This document shows, one piece after another, positions 17,607-26,463 of a stretch of 64,000 nt of DNA. The position numbers and the translations under genes were made by a program. Location: positions 620,001 to 684,000 of the forward strand of contig NZ_JABASY010000002.1 of the NCBI RefSeq assembly GCF_016107685.1. Reading direction: 5' to 3'. The notes beneath the pieces are model-generated. The model saw nothing but the letters and a program-made list of their open reading frames with translations. It was not told where the DNA came from and did not search any database. Each line of letters starts with the position of its first letter. Position 1 is the first letter of the stretch. The stretch is from Brevibacterium yomogidense (GTDB lineage Bacteria; Actinomycetota; Actinomycetes; Actinomycetales; Brevibacteriaceae).

Positions 17607-18524
17607 ATGCGTTCGAACCGGATGGGCAATACGGGCCTGCAAGTGTCCGATCTCTCACTGGGGACCTTCGAATGGGGCCGTCGGGTCGATGAGCCCACCG
17701 CCAGGGAACTGCTCGACGCGTACGCCTCCGCCGGCGGGACCGCGCTGGAGCTGCCCGCGTACGACGCCCCCGCCGTCTCGATGGTCACAGGAATGCGGCT
17801 GCCCTCCCGCGTGCAGCTGCTCGCCCGCGTGGGCGTCCGCGCGACGGAAGGAGGGGGAGGCGCACAGCTGCGGACCGGCCGGTCGGACCTCCTCACGGAC
17901 GTCCGGGCCCTGCTGGGTGCGCTCGACCGGGACCACCTCGATGTCCTGGTCCTCGACGCCTTCGACGACCAGATCCCTGTCGAGGAGTCCGCCTCCGTCC
18001 TGCGCACCCTGGTCGACGCGGGCGACGTCGGGTACGTGCTGCTGTCGCACCATTCGGCCTGGCAGCTGTCCCTGAGGGCGGCCGACGCAGCACTCCCCGT
18101 CGCGGGTGCGATCACCGAATACTCACTGCTGCGCCGCGCCGCGGAGGTCTCCCTGCGGCCTGCCCTCGATTACCTGGGGCTCGGCCTCATCGCGGGAGCA
18201 GGGCTGGGTCGCGGAGTCCTCACCGGCCAGTACCTGCGGGGCGTACCCGCGGGCAGCCGTGGTGCGAGCGATCTCGCCGGATACGTGGGGGAGTACCTCG
18301 ACGACGATTCGACGCGAGTCGTCCAGGGCGTGGCGAAGGCCGCCGCCGCACTGGGGGTCGAGGCCGTCGACATCGCCCTCGCCTGGAACCGCCGATCACT
18401 GTGCGCGTCCACGATCGTGTCGCCGCGGTCCCGTCGGCAGCTCGATCAGCTGCTGGGCTCCGACCTCGTCCTCGCGGACGAGATCAACGAGGTGCTCGAC
18501 CAGATATCCGACCCCTGCAGCTGA
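17607..18524 (+). CDS. Aldo/keto reductase-fold protein lacking the catalytic tetrad
   Basis: The 305-residue protein starts like an AKR ([19 protein letters not shown]) and ends with the AKR-like [11 protein letters not shown] and [13 protein letters not shown]. The usual FDTAdxYG stretch reads [11 protein letters not shown]. The catalytic Lys position reads LLARVGV. The catalytic His position reads LVLDAFD. Asp, Tyr, Lys and His therefore all appear replaced, so reductase activity is unlikely; a binding or regulatory role is possible. It sits within the phosphomutase-to-mshC block. Confidence 0.82.
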   Translation: MRSNRMGNTGLQVSDLSLGTFEWGRRVDEPTARELLDAYASAGGTALELPAYDAPAVSMVTGMRLPSRVQLLARVGVRATEGGGGAQLRTGRSDLLTDVRALLGALDRDHLDVLVLDAFDDQIPVEESASVLRTLVDAGDVGYVLLSHHSAWQLSLRAADAALPVAGAITEYSLLRRAAEVSLRPALDYLGLGLIAGAGLGRGVLTGQYLRGVPAGSRGASDLAGYVGEYLDDDSTRVVQGVAKAAAALGVEAVDIALAWNRRSLCASTIVSPRSRRQLDQLLGSDLVLADEINEVLDQISDPCS

Positions 18525-18570
18525 CGCCCCGTCCGCTGCCGGTGGAGACGTTCAGTCCGCTGCGGGACCG

Positions 18571-18909
18571 TCAGCGGAGGTCGTCCGAGTCGTCCTCGTC
18601 GTCAGAATCGTCGTCGTCGTCCTCGTCGTCATCCGCATCATCGTCGTCGGAATCGTCGTAGAAGTCGTCGTCTTCGTCGTACTCCCCGTCCTCACGATCG
18701 TCTTCGACATCGTCGAAGAGTTCGAAGGGGGTCACTTCGCCATAGGCCGTGTAGAGGGAGTCCTCGTAGATCTCGAACGCGTCGGCGAGCGCCATGTAGG
18801 CGGCTTCGACCCGCGGGTCGGTCTCCGACGTCCGGTGCGCGGACGCGGCGAAGTGTTCGCGGACAGATGAGAGGAAGTCTTCGAGAGCGGCGCTCGGATC
18901 CGTGGTCAT
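18571..18909 (-). CDS. Small acidic protein with Asp/Glu-rich tail
   Basis: The 112-residue protein has an N-terminal helical part (about residues 1-62; VREHFAASAHR, EAAYMALADAFEIYEDSLYTAYGEVTPFELFDDV). It then runs into about 45 residues that are nearly all Asp, Glu and Ser, ending DDLR. No enzyme motif is seen. Similar acidic proteins near mshC in actinobacteria are often labelled primosomal protein without evidence. A -10-like TAGAGT (minus strand, 18917-18922) ends 7 nt before the ATG. It diverges from the DUF3090 gene. Confidence 0.75.
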   Translation of the reverse strand: MTTDPSAALEDFLSSVREHFAASAHRTSETDPRVEAAYMALADAFEIYEDSLYTAYGEVTPFELFDDVEDDREDGEYDEDDDFYDDSDDDDADDDEDDDDDSDDEDDSDDLR

Positions 18910-18975
18910 GCACTCCACTCTAGCCCGACCCGCACCGGTCGGACAGGGGTGCGCGACCTCGTATAGCCTGGAGAT

Positions 18976-19542
18976 ATGCCTGCCCACGCCTTCGAGCACT
19001 CCGCACCCGACCGCTTCGTCGCCGGGACCGTCGGCCTGCCCGGTGAGCGCACGTTCTACCTGCAGGCGTCCTCGGACGGGACGGTGCACTCCGTGGTCCT
19101 CGAGAAGGAGCAGGTGGAGATCCTCGCGGAACGGGTCGACGAGCTGCTGGACCTGGTCCGCTCACGCTCCGACGACGAGCACGGGGTGCCCGCATCGCCG
19201 CTGAGGGAGCTCGAGGACAACGGCGGCCTCGTGACCCCGGTCGACGCGGAGTTCCGGGTGGGGACGATGAGTCTCGGCTGGGACACGGAGGCGCACCGGC
19301 TCATCATCGAGTGCTTCGAGCTCACGCGCGCGGACGCGGAAGCGGGGGCGAGCTCCGAACCCGGCGCTGACGGCGAGGAGCGATCCGTGCTGAGGATCAG
19401 GCTGACGGGAGCTCAGGCGAGGGAGTTCGCCCGCCGTGCGGAGCAGGTCGTCACATCCGGCCGCGGGGAGTGCCCGCTGTGCCACCAGGCGCTCGACCCG
19501 TCCGGCCACGTGTGCCCGCGCCTCAACGGGGTGGCCCGCTGA
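18976..19542 (+). CDS. DUF3090 family protein
   Basis: The 188-residue member of an actinobacterial family of unknown function opens AFEHSAPDRFVAGTVGLPGERTFYLQ and ends with a putative zinc ribbon, CPLCHQALDPSGHVCPRLNG (three Cys and two His). ATG 18976 lies 6 nt after TAGCCT (18964-18969), a leaderless-type promoter. It is followed closely by the SCO1664-type gene. The trio with the phosphomutase accompanies mshC widely, which hints at a mycothiol- or repair-linked task, but no function is proven. Confidence 0.88.
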   Translation: MPAHAFEHSAPDRFVAGTVGLPGERTFYLQASSDGTVHSVVLEKEQVEILAERVDELLDLVRSRSDDEHGVPASPLRELEDNGGLVTPVDAEFRVGTMSLGWDTEAHRLIIECFELTRADAEAGASSEPGADGEERSVLRIRLTGAQAREFARRAEQVVTSGRGECPLCHQALDPSGHVCPRLNGVAR

Positions 19543-19550
19543 ACAGCGGG

Positions 19551-20363
19551 ATGCTCCGTCTCCTCGCCACCGGGACCGTCCGCCCGCTCGGCAGGATGCG
19601 GGGCGCAAGCAACGAGACGCTGCTCGCGACGGTCACGGGAGCGGAGTGCGACGGAGGACCGGAGCGCACGGTCCGTGCGGTCTTCAAGACGCGGGCCGGC
19701 GAACGTCCCCTCCGCGACTTCCCGGCGGGGACGCTGTCGCAGCGCGAGGTCGCCGCATACCGACTCGCCGCGCACCTGGGGCTCGGACTCATCCCTCCGA
19801 CGGTGTGGCGCGAAGACCTCGGCAGCGGGGGATCCGTCCAGGCGTATGTGGAGACGGACCCGTTCGCACCCGATCCCGTCGTGCTCGTCGGGGAGTCCGC
19901 GATAGATGCGGACCTGGCCCCCGTCCTGCGGGCAGTGCTGGATGACGGGTCGGACGTCGTGCTGGCCCACTCCCTCTCGTCGGACATGCGCACCCTGGCA
20001 CTGCTGGACGTCCTCCTCAACAACGCGGACCGCAAGGGCGGACACGTGCTCGCGGGCGCATGGCGCGTCGACGGCGCGTTGCCTCCCACCGTGGGAGTCC
20101 ACGCGATCGACAACGGGCTGTCGTTCCACCCGGCGCCCAAACTGCGCACGATCCTCTGGGGATTCGCGGGACAGCCGCTCACCCACGATGAGCAGAGGCT
20201 CGTCGCCCGCGTGCGCGATACGGATCTCACGCAGCTGTTCGAGGGGCTCCTCGCCGAGCACGAGGTGGAATCGCTGACGGGCAGAGCCGTCGCGCTGCTG
20301 TCCGCCGGGACATTCCCACTGCCCGACGAGGACCGCCACATCGTGCCCTGGCCGCCGCTGTGA
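19551..20363 (+). CDS. SCO1664 family protein (PI3/PI4-kinase-like fold)
   Basis: The 270-residue protein has kinase-like elements: [14 protein letters not shown] (possible nucleotide Lys), [17 protein letters not shown] resembling the catalytic loop with Asn-Asp-Arg-Lys, and [11 protein letters not shown] resembling the metal-binding Asp segment. Family members lie beside DUF3090 and mshC. ATG 19551 is 9 nt past the DUF3090 stop. Its end overlaps a GTG by 4 bp (20360), but the MshC homology starts later. Confidence 0.85.
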   Translation: MLRLLATGTVRPLGRMRGASNETLLATVTGAECDGGPERTVRAVFKTRAGERPLRDFPAGTLSQREVAAYRLAAHLGLGLIPPTVWREDLGSGGSVQAYVETDPFAPDPVVLVGESAIDADLAPVLRAVLDDGSDVVLAHSLSSDMRTLALLDVLLNNADRKGGHVLAGAWRVDGALPPTVGVHAIDNGLSFHPAPKLRTILWGFAGQPLTHDEQRLVARVRDTDLTQLFEGLLAEHEVESLTGRAVALLSAGTFPLPDEDRHIVPWPPL

Positions 20364-20370
20364 TCACCCC

Positions 20371-20390
20371 GACCGACACTGCAGTCGGTC
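20371..20390 (+). other. Short hairpin in the mshC leader
   Basis: GACCGAC (20371-20377) pairs with GTCGGTC (20384-20390) around a 6-nt loop. No U-run follows. It could attenuate read-through into mshC or simply punctuate the mRNA. Confidence 0.35.
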
Positions 20391-20464
20391 CTCTCACGGC
20401 TGCCGCACCGCGCCGCGGCACCACCGGTTCGCGTTGTGCACGGCGAAGTGGGATGCTGGTGCGC

Positions 20465-21703
20465 GTGAAGTCCTGGTCAGCTCCTCAGATCCCCACTGTC
20501 TCCGGCCGCGGCAAGCGCCCCACCGTGTTCTGCACGTCGCACCGCGGACCAGCGGAGACGCCCCGCAAGCTCAAGGAAGCGCGCCTCTACGTCTGCGGCA
20601 TCACCCCGTACGACGCGACGCATCTGGGCCACGCGGCCACCTATGTCGCCTTCGACGTGCTGCTGCGCACGTGGAAGGACGCCGGCGTGGACGTGACGTA
20701 CGCACAGAACATCACGGACGTCGACGACCCCCTGCTCGAGCGAGCGGACGCGCTCGGCGTCGACTGGCGCGAACTCGCGGAGTCGCAGATCGACCTCTTC
20801 CGGTCCGACATGCAGCACCTTCGCGTGATCCCGCCCGACGCCTACATCGGTGCGGTCGAATCGGTCGATCGTGTCGTGGACGCCGTCACCCGCCTCCTCG
20901 ACAAGAGAGCCGCGTACACATTGGAGAACGGCGATGTCTACTACCGGGTCGCCACTCGCATCGAGCCCCCGTTCGGATCGACCTCGCGCCTCGAGCGCCA
21001 CGAGATGCTCGAACTGTTCGCGGAGCGCGGCGGTGACCCGGAGACCCCCGGCAAGGAGGATCCCCTCGACCCGCTGCTGTGGCGGTCCGAGCGGCCCGGG
21101 GAGCCGTCGTGGGACGGCGGTCGCCTGGGTCCGGGACGTCCGGGCTGGCATATCGAGTGCGCAGTGATCGCGCACGACCACGCGGGCTTCCCCCTCACCG
21201 TCCAGGGCGGCGGGTCGGACCTCGTCTTCCCGCACCACGAGATGTGCGCCGCGCACGCGACTGCGCTCACCGGCGAGAAGTTCGCGAAGGCCTACATGCA
21301 CGTCGGCATGGTCGGCTACGAGGGCGAGAAGATGTCGAAGTCCAAGGGCAACCTGGTCCTCGTGTCGAAGCTCGTCGAGCAGGGTGAGGACCCGATGGCG
21401 ATCCGCACGCTGCTGCTGAGTCATCACTACCGCAGCGATTGGATGTACACCGACGGGCTGCTGGCCGAAGCACGCACCCGTCTCGCCGCGTGGCGCGCGG
21501 CGGCACGCAACGGCACGGACCCGGAAGCGGCGGAGGCCACCCTGCGCGACATGCGGGAGAACCTGGGCGACGACCTCGACGCTCCCGCGGCACTCGACGA
21601 CCTCGACGAATGGGCTGATTCCACGAATGAGGGCGGGACCGCGGAGGGCACGCAGCTCATCGTGGACGCAGTGGACGCCCTGCTGGGCATCGACCTGCGC
21701 TGA
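20465..21703 (+). CDS. mshC: Mycothiol ligase MshC
   Basis: The 412-residue Cys-tRNA-synthetase-like enzyme joins cysteine to GlcN-inositol in mycothiol synthesis. Signature pieces are [16 protein letters not shown] (zinc Cys and HIGH-like motif), [34 protein letters not shown] and [13 protein letters not shown]. These match MshC rather than CysS, and the length is right (about 412-414). GTG 20465 ([10 protein letters not shown]) aligns with the start of known MshC; ATG 20453 and GTG 20360 are in-frame alternatives. It is downstream of DUF3090-SCO1664 in a probable operon. Confidence 0.94.
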   Translation: MKSWSAPQIPTVSGRGKRPTVFCTSHRGPAETPRKLKEARLYVCGITPYDATHLGHAATYVAFDVLLRTWKDAGVDVTYAQNITDVDDPLLERADALGVDWRELAESQIDLFRSDMQHLRVIPPDAYIGAVESVDRVVDAVTRLLDKRAAYTLENGDVYYRVATRIEPPFGSTSRLERHEMLELFAERGGDPETPGKEDPLDPLLWRSERPGEPSWDGGRLGPGRPGWHIECAVIAHDHAGFPLTVQGGGSDLVFPHHEMCAAHATALTGEKFAKAYMHVGMVGYEGEKMSKSKGNLVLVSKLVEQGEDPMAIRTLLLSHHYRSDWMYTDGLLAEARTRLAAWRAAARNGTDPEAAEATLRDMRENLGDDLDAPAALDDLDEWADSTNEGGTAEGTQLIVDAVDALLGIDLR

Positions 21704-21727
21704 CCCCCGGTCGGTCTGAGAGCCGTC

Positions 21728-22564
21728 CTACCTGCCGCCCTCCTCGCGACGGTGGAGGTAGCGCTCGAACTCGCGGGCGATCGCGTCCCCGCTGGCCTCC
21801 GGAAGATCCGCCGCGTCCGTCATGCTCTCCAGCCTCCGGATGTATGCGGCGAGGTCGTCATCCGCGGCGACGGCAGCCTCGGCTTCGGCCTCCCACTCCC
21901 GGGTCGCGTCGACGAGGTCGCCCTGGTCGAGGACGAGCCCCGTCAGCTCCTCGAACGCGCCGTGCAGGGCGAGCTGCGCCTTGGGCGACGGGCTGCCCGC
22001 GAGGTAGCCGGGCACCGCGGCCCACAGTGACACCGGTGGGCAGCCGGCAGCGGTGAGCTCGTGGGCGAGGACCCCGATGATGCCGGTGGGCCCCTCATAT
22101 TCGGACCGCGTCGCGTTCGCCGCCGGCACCGCTTCAGGCCGCTCGCTCGTCACCGTCACGGGGATCGGTCGCGAGTGGACCGTGTCGGCCAGCAGTGCGC
22201 CCACGAGCACGACCGCATCGCCGTCCTGCACGCGGTCCACGAGGAGTGACGCGAACCGCTGCCACAGGAACGCGGGTTCGTCCCCCACGATCACCTCGAG
22301 GGGAATCTCCGTCCCCGCGACGGTGCCGGCATGGATCCGGGTGCCGGGCCATTCGATGCGCGCCCGGTCGCCGCCGTCCCGCAGCACTTGGGGGCGCATG
22401 GTCTGGAAGTCGTAGAACTCCTCGCCGCCGATCATCCCGGTACGGCTGAGCTCCATCTGATCGATGAGGTCCTTGACGAACGACGACGCGGCGTCCGCGG
22501 CGTCGTTCCACCCCTCGAACGCGATGACGATGAGGCGGGACCCCGGTTCTGGCAGGTAATCCAT
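21728..22564 (-). CDS. PAC2 family protein
   Basis: The 278-residue protein shows FEGWNDAADAAS near the N-terminus and GVLAHELTAAGCPPVSLWAAVPGYLAG in the middle, both typical of the PAC2 (proteasome assembly chaperone-like) fold found across actinobacteria. The bacterial function is unproven. It is convergent with mshC and divergent from the HAD gene. A -10-like TAGTGT (minus strand, 22571-22576) ends 6 nt before the ATG, so the transcript may be leaderless. Confidence 0.9.
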   Translation of the reverse strand: MDYLPEPGSRLIVIAFEGWNDAADAASSFVKDLIDQMELSRTGMIGGEEFYDFQTMRPQVLRDGGDRARIEWPGTRIHAGTVAGTEIPLEVIVGDEPAFLWQRFASLLVDRVQDGDAVVLVGALLADTVHSRPIPVTVTSERPEAVPAANATRSEYEGPTGIIGVLAHELTAAGCPPVSLWAAVPGYLAGSPSPKAQLALHGAFEELTGLVLDQGDLVDATREWEAEAEAAVAADDDLAAYIRRLESMTDAADLPEASGDAIAREFERYLHRREEGGR

Positions 22565-22608
22565 GCACCCACACTACGCGTTCAGGTCCGGCTGGATAGG
22601 CTGGGCTC

Positions 22609-23295
22609 ATGACCTCCCCCGCACGCGGCTTCTCCGCAGTCCTCTGGGACATGGACGGCACCCTCGTCGACACCGAACCGTATTGGATGACGGCGGAGAT
22701 CGAGCTCATGGGCCGCTACGGCCTCCACTGGGACGAGACGCTGGGCGAGCTCATGGTCGGCAACACCCTGCTGCGCAGCGCGGAGATCCTCCGGGAGCAC
22801 GGTCTGCCCCTGCCCGCGGAGCAGATCGTCGAGATCCTGCTCGACGGAGTCGTGGCCCAGGTGCGGGAGCATGTGCCGTTCCGTCCCGGCGCACTGGAGC
22901 TGCTGGCCGACCTCCGTGCCGCCCAGATCCCGTGTGCACTCGTGACGATGTCGTACCGCAGGCTCGCCGAGGCCGTCGTCGCCGCGTGCGCACCCGGCAC
23001 GTTCACCGCCCTCATCACCGGCGACGAGGTCACGCACGGCAAGCCACATCCGGAGCCGTACCTCGTGGGCGCCGATGCGGTCGGCTTCGCCCCGCAGGAG
23101 TGCGTCGCCCTGGAGGACTCCCTGCCCGGCCTGCAGTCGGCGGTCGCCGCAGGCACACTCACCGTCGGGATCCCGCACATCGTGCCGCTGCCCGACACCG
23201 ACGGCGCCGTGCTCGTCGAGTCCCTGGCGGGCATGACCGCGGAGGCGCTCGGACACCTCGTGTCCGGCAGCCTCAGCGCCCCGCGACCGCGGTGA
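22609..23295 (+). CDS. HAD-superfamily hydrolase (beta-phosphoglucomutase-like)
   Basis: The 228-residue HAD subclass I enzyme has motif I LWDMDGTLVD (nucleophile Asp14, acid Asp16), motif II VTMS, Lys in THGKPHPEPY, and motif IV ALEDSLPGLQSA. A small helical cap lies at about residues 20-90. It probably dephosphorylates a sugar phosphate or similar metabolite. TAGGCT (22597-22602) precedes the ATG by 6 nt. The end overlaps the convergent RecB-like gene by 23 bp. Confidence 0.9.
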   Translation: MTSPARGFSAVLWDMDGTLVDTEPYWMTAEIELMGRYGLHWDETLGELMVGNTLLRSAEILREHGLPLPAEQIVEILLDGVVAQVREHVPFRPGALELLADLRAAQIPCALVTMSYRRLAEAVVAACAPGTFTALITGDEVTHGKPHPEPYLVGADAVGFAPQECVALEDSLPGLQSAVAAGTLTVGIPHIVPLPDTDGAVLVESLAGMTAEALGHLVSGSLSAPRPR

Positions 23296-24085
23296 TCTCC
23301 GGCGTCGGCGGGGGAGTGCCGCCCCAGGCGGGGCAGATCGGTTTGAAGCTGCACCAGTTGCACAGCGGGCTCTTCCGCGGACGCCACTCATCGGTCTCCG
23401 CGGCGCGGACGATCTGATCCCACAGGCCGAGGATCTCCGTCTCCGTCCGTTCGATGTCCGCCGCGGTGGGACGCTTCGTCACCGTCGACCGGCTGCCCAG
23501 GTAGAACAGCTGGAGGGTGTGCACGAGCTCCCTCTGGCTGAGCCAGTGGACGAGCGCGTAGAACCGCATCTGGAAGTCGGCTTCCCGCCCGTACTGGGGT
23601 TTGGGCTGCTTCCCGGTCTTGTAGTCGACGAGCCGCACCTGTCCTCCCGGGGCGATGTCGGTCCTGTCGACGAAGCCGCGCAGCAGCAATCCGTTGCTGA
23701 GCGGCGCGGACACGAACTCCTCCCGCGCCGCGGGCTCGAGCCGGTCCGGCAGCTCGAGGGCGAAGTACGCCTCCAGCAGCGTCCGTGCCTGCTCCTGGAG
23801 CAGCACCACCTGGTCCGGACGCGGGAACAGCTCCGCCACCGTGTCCGGGTCCTTCTCCCGCAGCGCGTCGAGTGCGGGCCCGATCCCCGCCACAGCTGTG
23901 TCGATCGTCCGTTCGGGCGCGTCCGCATCGAAGAGCCGCTCGAGCACGGCGTGGACGAGGGTGCCGCGGAACGCGGCCTCGGAAGGGGGCTCCGGGAGTC
24001 TGTCGAGTGTCCTCAGGCGGAACTTCAGCGGACACTGCACGAAGTCGTTGGCGCGGGAGGGGGACAGCGCGAGCAGTTCGGCCAT
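23273..24085 (-). CDS. RecB-family PD-(D/E)XK nuclease with Cys cluster
   Basis: The 270-residue protein has RGTLVHAVLERLF (His of the nuclease core), a middle Asp, and RLVDYKTGKQPKP giving the D...DYKTGK motif. The C-terminal SPLCNWCSFKPICPAWGG supplies closely spaced cysteines that, with one upstream (FVQCPLKFRL), resemble the Fe-S cluster of Cas4/AddB-type nucleases. It is a stand-alone RecB-like exonuclease common in actinobacteria. TACGGT (minus strand, 24092-24097) lies 6 nt before the ATG. Confidence 0.9.
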   Translation of the reverse strand: MAELLALSPSRANDFVQCPLKFRLRTLDRLPEPPSEAAFRGTLVHAVLERLFDADAPERTIDTAVAGIGPALDALREKDPDTVAELFPRPDQVVLLQEQARTLLEAYFALELPDRLEPAAREEFVSAPLSNGLLLRGFVDRTDIAPGGQVRLVDYKTGKQPKPQYGREADFQMRFYALVHWLSQRELVHTLQLFYLGSRSTVTKRPTAADIERTETEILGLWDQIVRAAETDEWRPRKSPLCNWCSFKPICPAWGGTPPPTPEITAVAGR

Positions 24086-24091
24086 GGGCCA

Positions 24092-24107
24092 ACCGTACCC
24101 GTACGAT
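24092..24107. promoter_or_regulatory. Back-to-back leaderless promoters (recB-like / site-2 protease)
   Basis: Only 28 bp separate the two divergent start codons. A minus-strand TACGGT (24092-24097) and a plus-strand TACGAT (24102-24107) each end 6 nt before their start codon, leaving 4 bp between the hexamers. Confidence 0.5.
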
Positions 24108-24113
24108 GGTGCG

Positions 24114-25271
24114 GTGCCCCAACAGACCACTTCCGCGAACACCCGTGCGCCCGGAGCCCCCGGCGGCCTCCACCTGGGCCGTGTGCTGGGCGCCCCCGTG
24201 CTGCTCGCGTGGTCCTGGTTCATCGCCGCCGGGGCGATCACCCTGCTCTTCTCCCCGTGGATCGCACGCGTGCGCCCCGACCTGGGCCCCGCCTCCTATG
24301 TCATCGGGTTCGTCTTCGCCGTGGTCCTCTTCGGATCCGTGTTCCTCCACGAGCTCGCGCATGCGGTCGCCGGTCGCATCGCGGGATACCGCGTCGCCGT
24401 GGTCGAACTCAACGTGTGGGGCGGTTTCACCCGCTTCGAACCGCGGGAGCAGTCGGATTCCCCGCGCGCCGCGTGGACCAGCTTCTCCATCTCCGTCGTG
24501 GGACCCGTGGTCAACCTCGCGCTGGGCGGAGTCGGCTGGCTGCTGCTCGACGTCGCGTCGCGCGGAAGCGTCGTCTGGCTCCTGCTGTTCGGGTTCGTCT
24601 TCGCGAACCTCGCACTGGGGGCGATCAATCTGCTGCCCGGGATCCCCCTGGACGGCGGGTGGGCGCTGCAGGCCGTGTTCTGGCGCATCACCGGCAGCCC
24701 CTTCATGGGGACGCTCCTCGCGGCGTGGGCCGGTCGCATCATCGCACTGGGCTTCGTCGCGTGGGCAGTGTTCCAGCCGGTGCTCGTCGGGCAGCGTCCG
24801 GATCTCGTGACGGTCATGTGGACGACCGCGATCGCGGTGATGATCTGGGTCTCCGCCGCGGACGCCGCGAAGAGCGCGACGCGCGCCCGCCGTGTCGAGA
24901 CCTATGACATGCGCAAGGTGATCCAGCCCGCGGTCGCCGCGTCCTGGACGGCTCCTCTCAGCGAGGCGCTCGGGTACGTCGACGAGGCCACGGGCCGTTC
25001 GCCGCTCGTCGTCGTGCTGGACGAGTCCGGCATCCCCTACGGGCTCGTGGACCGTCGCTCCGCGCAGCAGGCCGGCCCGTCCGCGCAGGTGCACGAGCAC
25101 GTCCGACCGCTGGGACCGTGGATCGGTGCACCCGCGGACATCACCGCACCCCACCTGCTCGAGTCACTCACCCACAGGCCGAAGACGACGCACTGCCTGG
25201 TCCTCGCCGGAGAGTCGCTCGTGGGTTTCGTCGACCTGCAGGAGTTCTTCGACGAGCTGCTGGACCACTGA
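24114..25271 (+). CDS. Site-2 protease family membrane metalloprotease (M50)
   Basis: The 385-residue protein has about six transmembrane segments. The zinc motif HELAH is His79-Glu80-His83, and the third ligand lies in NLLPGIPLDGG. After the membrane part, a cytoplasmic region (about 270-385) has two degenerate CBS-like halves (SPLVVVLDESGIPYGLVD and HCLVLAGESLVGFVD). This is the S2P-CBS layout, presumably sensing a ligand. The GTG start lies 6 nt after TACGAT. Substrate is unknown. Confidence 0.88.
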   Translation: MPQQTTSANTRAPGAPGGLHLGRVLGAPVLLAWSWFIAAGAITLLFSPWIARVRPDLGPASYVIGFVFAVVLFGSVFLHELAHAVAGRIAGYRVAVVELNVWGGFTRFEPREQSDSPRAAWTSFSISVVGPVVNLALGGVGWLLLDVASRGSVVWLLLFGFVFANLALGAINLLPGIPLDGGWALQAVFWRITGSPFMGTLLAAWAGRIIALGFVAWAVFQPVLVGQRPDLVTVMWTTAIAVMIWVSAADAAKSATRARRVETYDMRKVIQPAVAASWTAPLSEALGYVDEATGRSPLVVVLDESGIPYGLVDRRSAQQAGPSAQVHEHVRPLGPWIGAPADITAPHLLESLTHRPKTTHCLVLAGESLVGFVDLQEFFDELLDH

Positions 25272-25368
25272 CCGGGCCGTCGGCCTTCGACCTGCCGGCC
25301 AGCGCGCCGGGGCCGTCCGGCCCACACCCTGCAGTCGCCCCGCGAGAGCGGCGACTAGAGTGGAGCCG

Positions 25369-26463
25369 ATGAAGAACACGACCTCCAGCGCCTCCAGGCC
25401 CACGGGCACCCGCGTCCAGCGCGGTCCGCTCCGACCAGGCGACAAAGTGCAGCTCACGGACCCCCGCGGCAGGCTCCACACGATCGTCCTCGTCCCGGGG
25501 GAGCGGTTCCACACCCACAAGGGGTGGATCGAGCACGACGACCTGCTGGGCGGACCCGAAGGCGTCACGGTGCACAGCAGCGCCGGTGTCGAACACCAGG
25601 CGATCCGTCCCGGCTACGAGGACTTCGTCCTGTCGATGCCCCGCGGTGCCGCGGTCATCTACCCGAAGGACGCCGCACTCATCACCACGATGGGCGACGT
25701 GTTCCCCGGCGCGGTCGTCGTCGAGGCGGGTGTCGGCTCCGGCGCCCTCACGCTGGCGCTCCTGCGGGCGGTCGGCGACGAGGGGCGCGTCCTCTCGTTC
25801 GAGCGCCGCGAGGAGTTCGCGACGATCGCCGCGGGGAACGTCGCCGACTTCTTCGGCGGTGAGCACCCCGCGTGGAGCTGCACGGTGGGGGACCTGATCG
25901 ATGAGCTGCCCGCCGCCGTCGCACCGGGCGACGTCGACCGTGTCGTCCTCGACATGCTCGCGCCGTGGGAGTGCGTGGACGCGTCTGCAGACGCACTGGT
26001 GAGCGGAGGCATGCTCGTCGTCTACGTGGCGACGGCCTCGCAGCTGTCCCGCACCGCCGAGGCAGTGCGGGCCACGGGGCGGTTCGCGGAACCGAGGGCA
26101 CTCGAGTCGATGGTGCGCGACTGGCACCTCGAGGGACTCGCGGTCCGCCCCTCCCACCGGATGATCGGACACACCGGCTTCCTCCTCTTCGCACGCCGCC
26201 TCCACGACGGTCAGACCCCGCTCGAGCGGAGCCGCAGACCGCAGGGCAGCACTCCCAGCGACGTCGACCTCGAAGCCTGGTTCGCGCCGGACATCACGGA
26301 GAAGGCCATCGGGCAGCGGACGGCACCGGCGAAGAAGCTGCGCAAGCTGGGACGATCGGCCGGGTCGCGGGCACGCGTGGAGGCCGCGACAGACCCCGCA
26401 GCAGATTCCCCCGGCACGCACGATGCCGAAGTGACGGACGAGGAGACACCGGATGACGAATGA
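25369..26463 (+). CDS. trmI: tRNA (adenine-58-N1)-methyltransferase TrmI
   Basis: The 364-residue Rossmann methyltransferase has the N-terminal TrmI beta domain (residues about 15-95), the SAM site [16 protein letters not shown] and the motif IV region [11 protein letters not shown]. It makes m1A58 in the T loop of tRNAs. The last 85 residues are a basic then acidic low-complexity extension ([11 protein letters not shown] to [11 protein letters not shown]). ATG lies 7 nt after TAGAGT (25356-25361). The gene overlaps mpa by 11 bp, the conserved trmI-mpa pair of actinobacteria. Confidence 0.92.
   Translation: MKNTTSSASRPTGTRVQRGPLRPGDKVQLTDPRGRLHTIVLVPGERFHTHKGWIEHDDLLGGPEGVTVHSSAGVEHQAIRPGYEDFVLSMPRGAAVIYPKDAALITTMGDVFPGAVVVEAGVGSGALTLALLRAVGDEGRVLSFERREEFATIAAGNVADFFGGEHPAWSCTVGDLIDELPAAVAPGDVDRVVLDMLAPWECVDASADALVSGGMLVVYVATASQLSRTAEAVRATGRFAEPRALESMVRDWHLEGLAVRPSHRMIGHTGFLLFARRLHDGQTPLERSRRPQGSTPSDVDLEAWFAPDITEKAIGQRTAPAKKLRKLGRSAGSRARVEAATDPAADSPGTHDAEVTDEETPDDE

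Noticed and set aside
19551..20363. Earlier start for the SCO1664-type gene inside DUF3090
   Set aside because: The longer frame overlaps the DUF3090 zinc ribbon, while homology and an ATG begin right after its stop.
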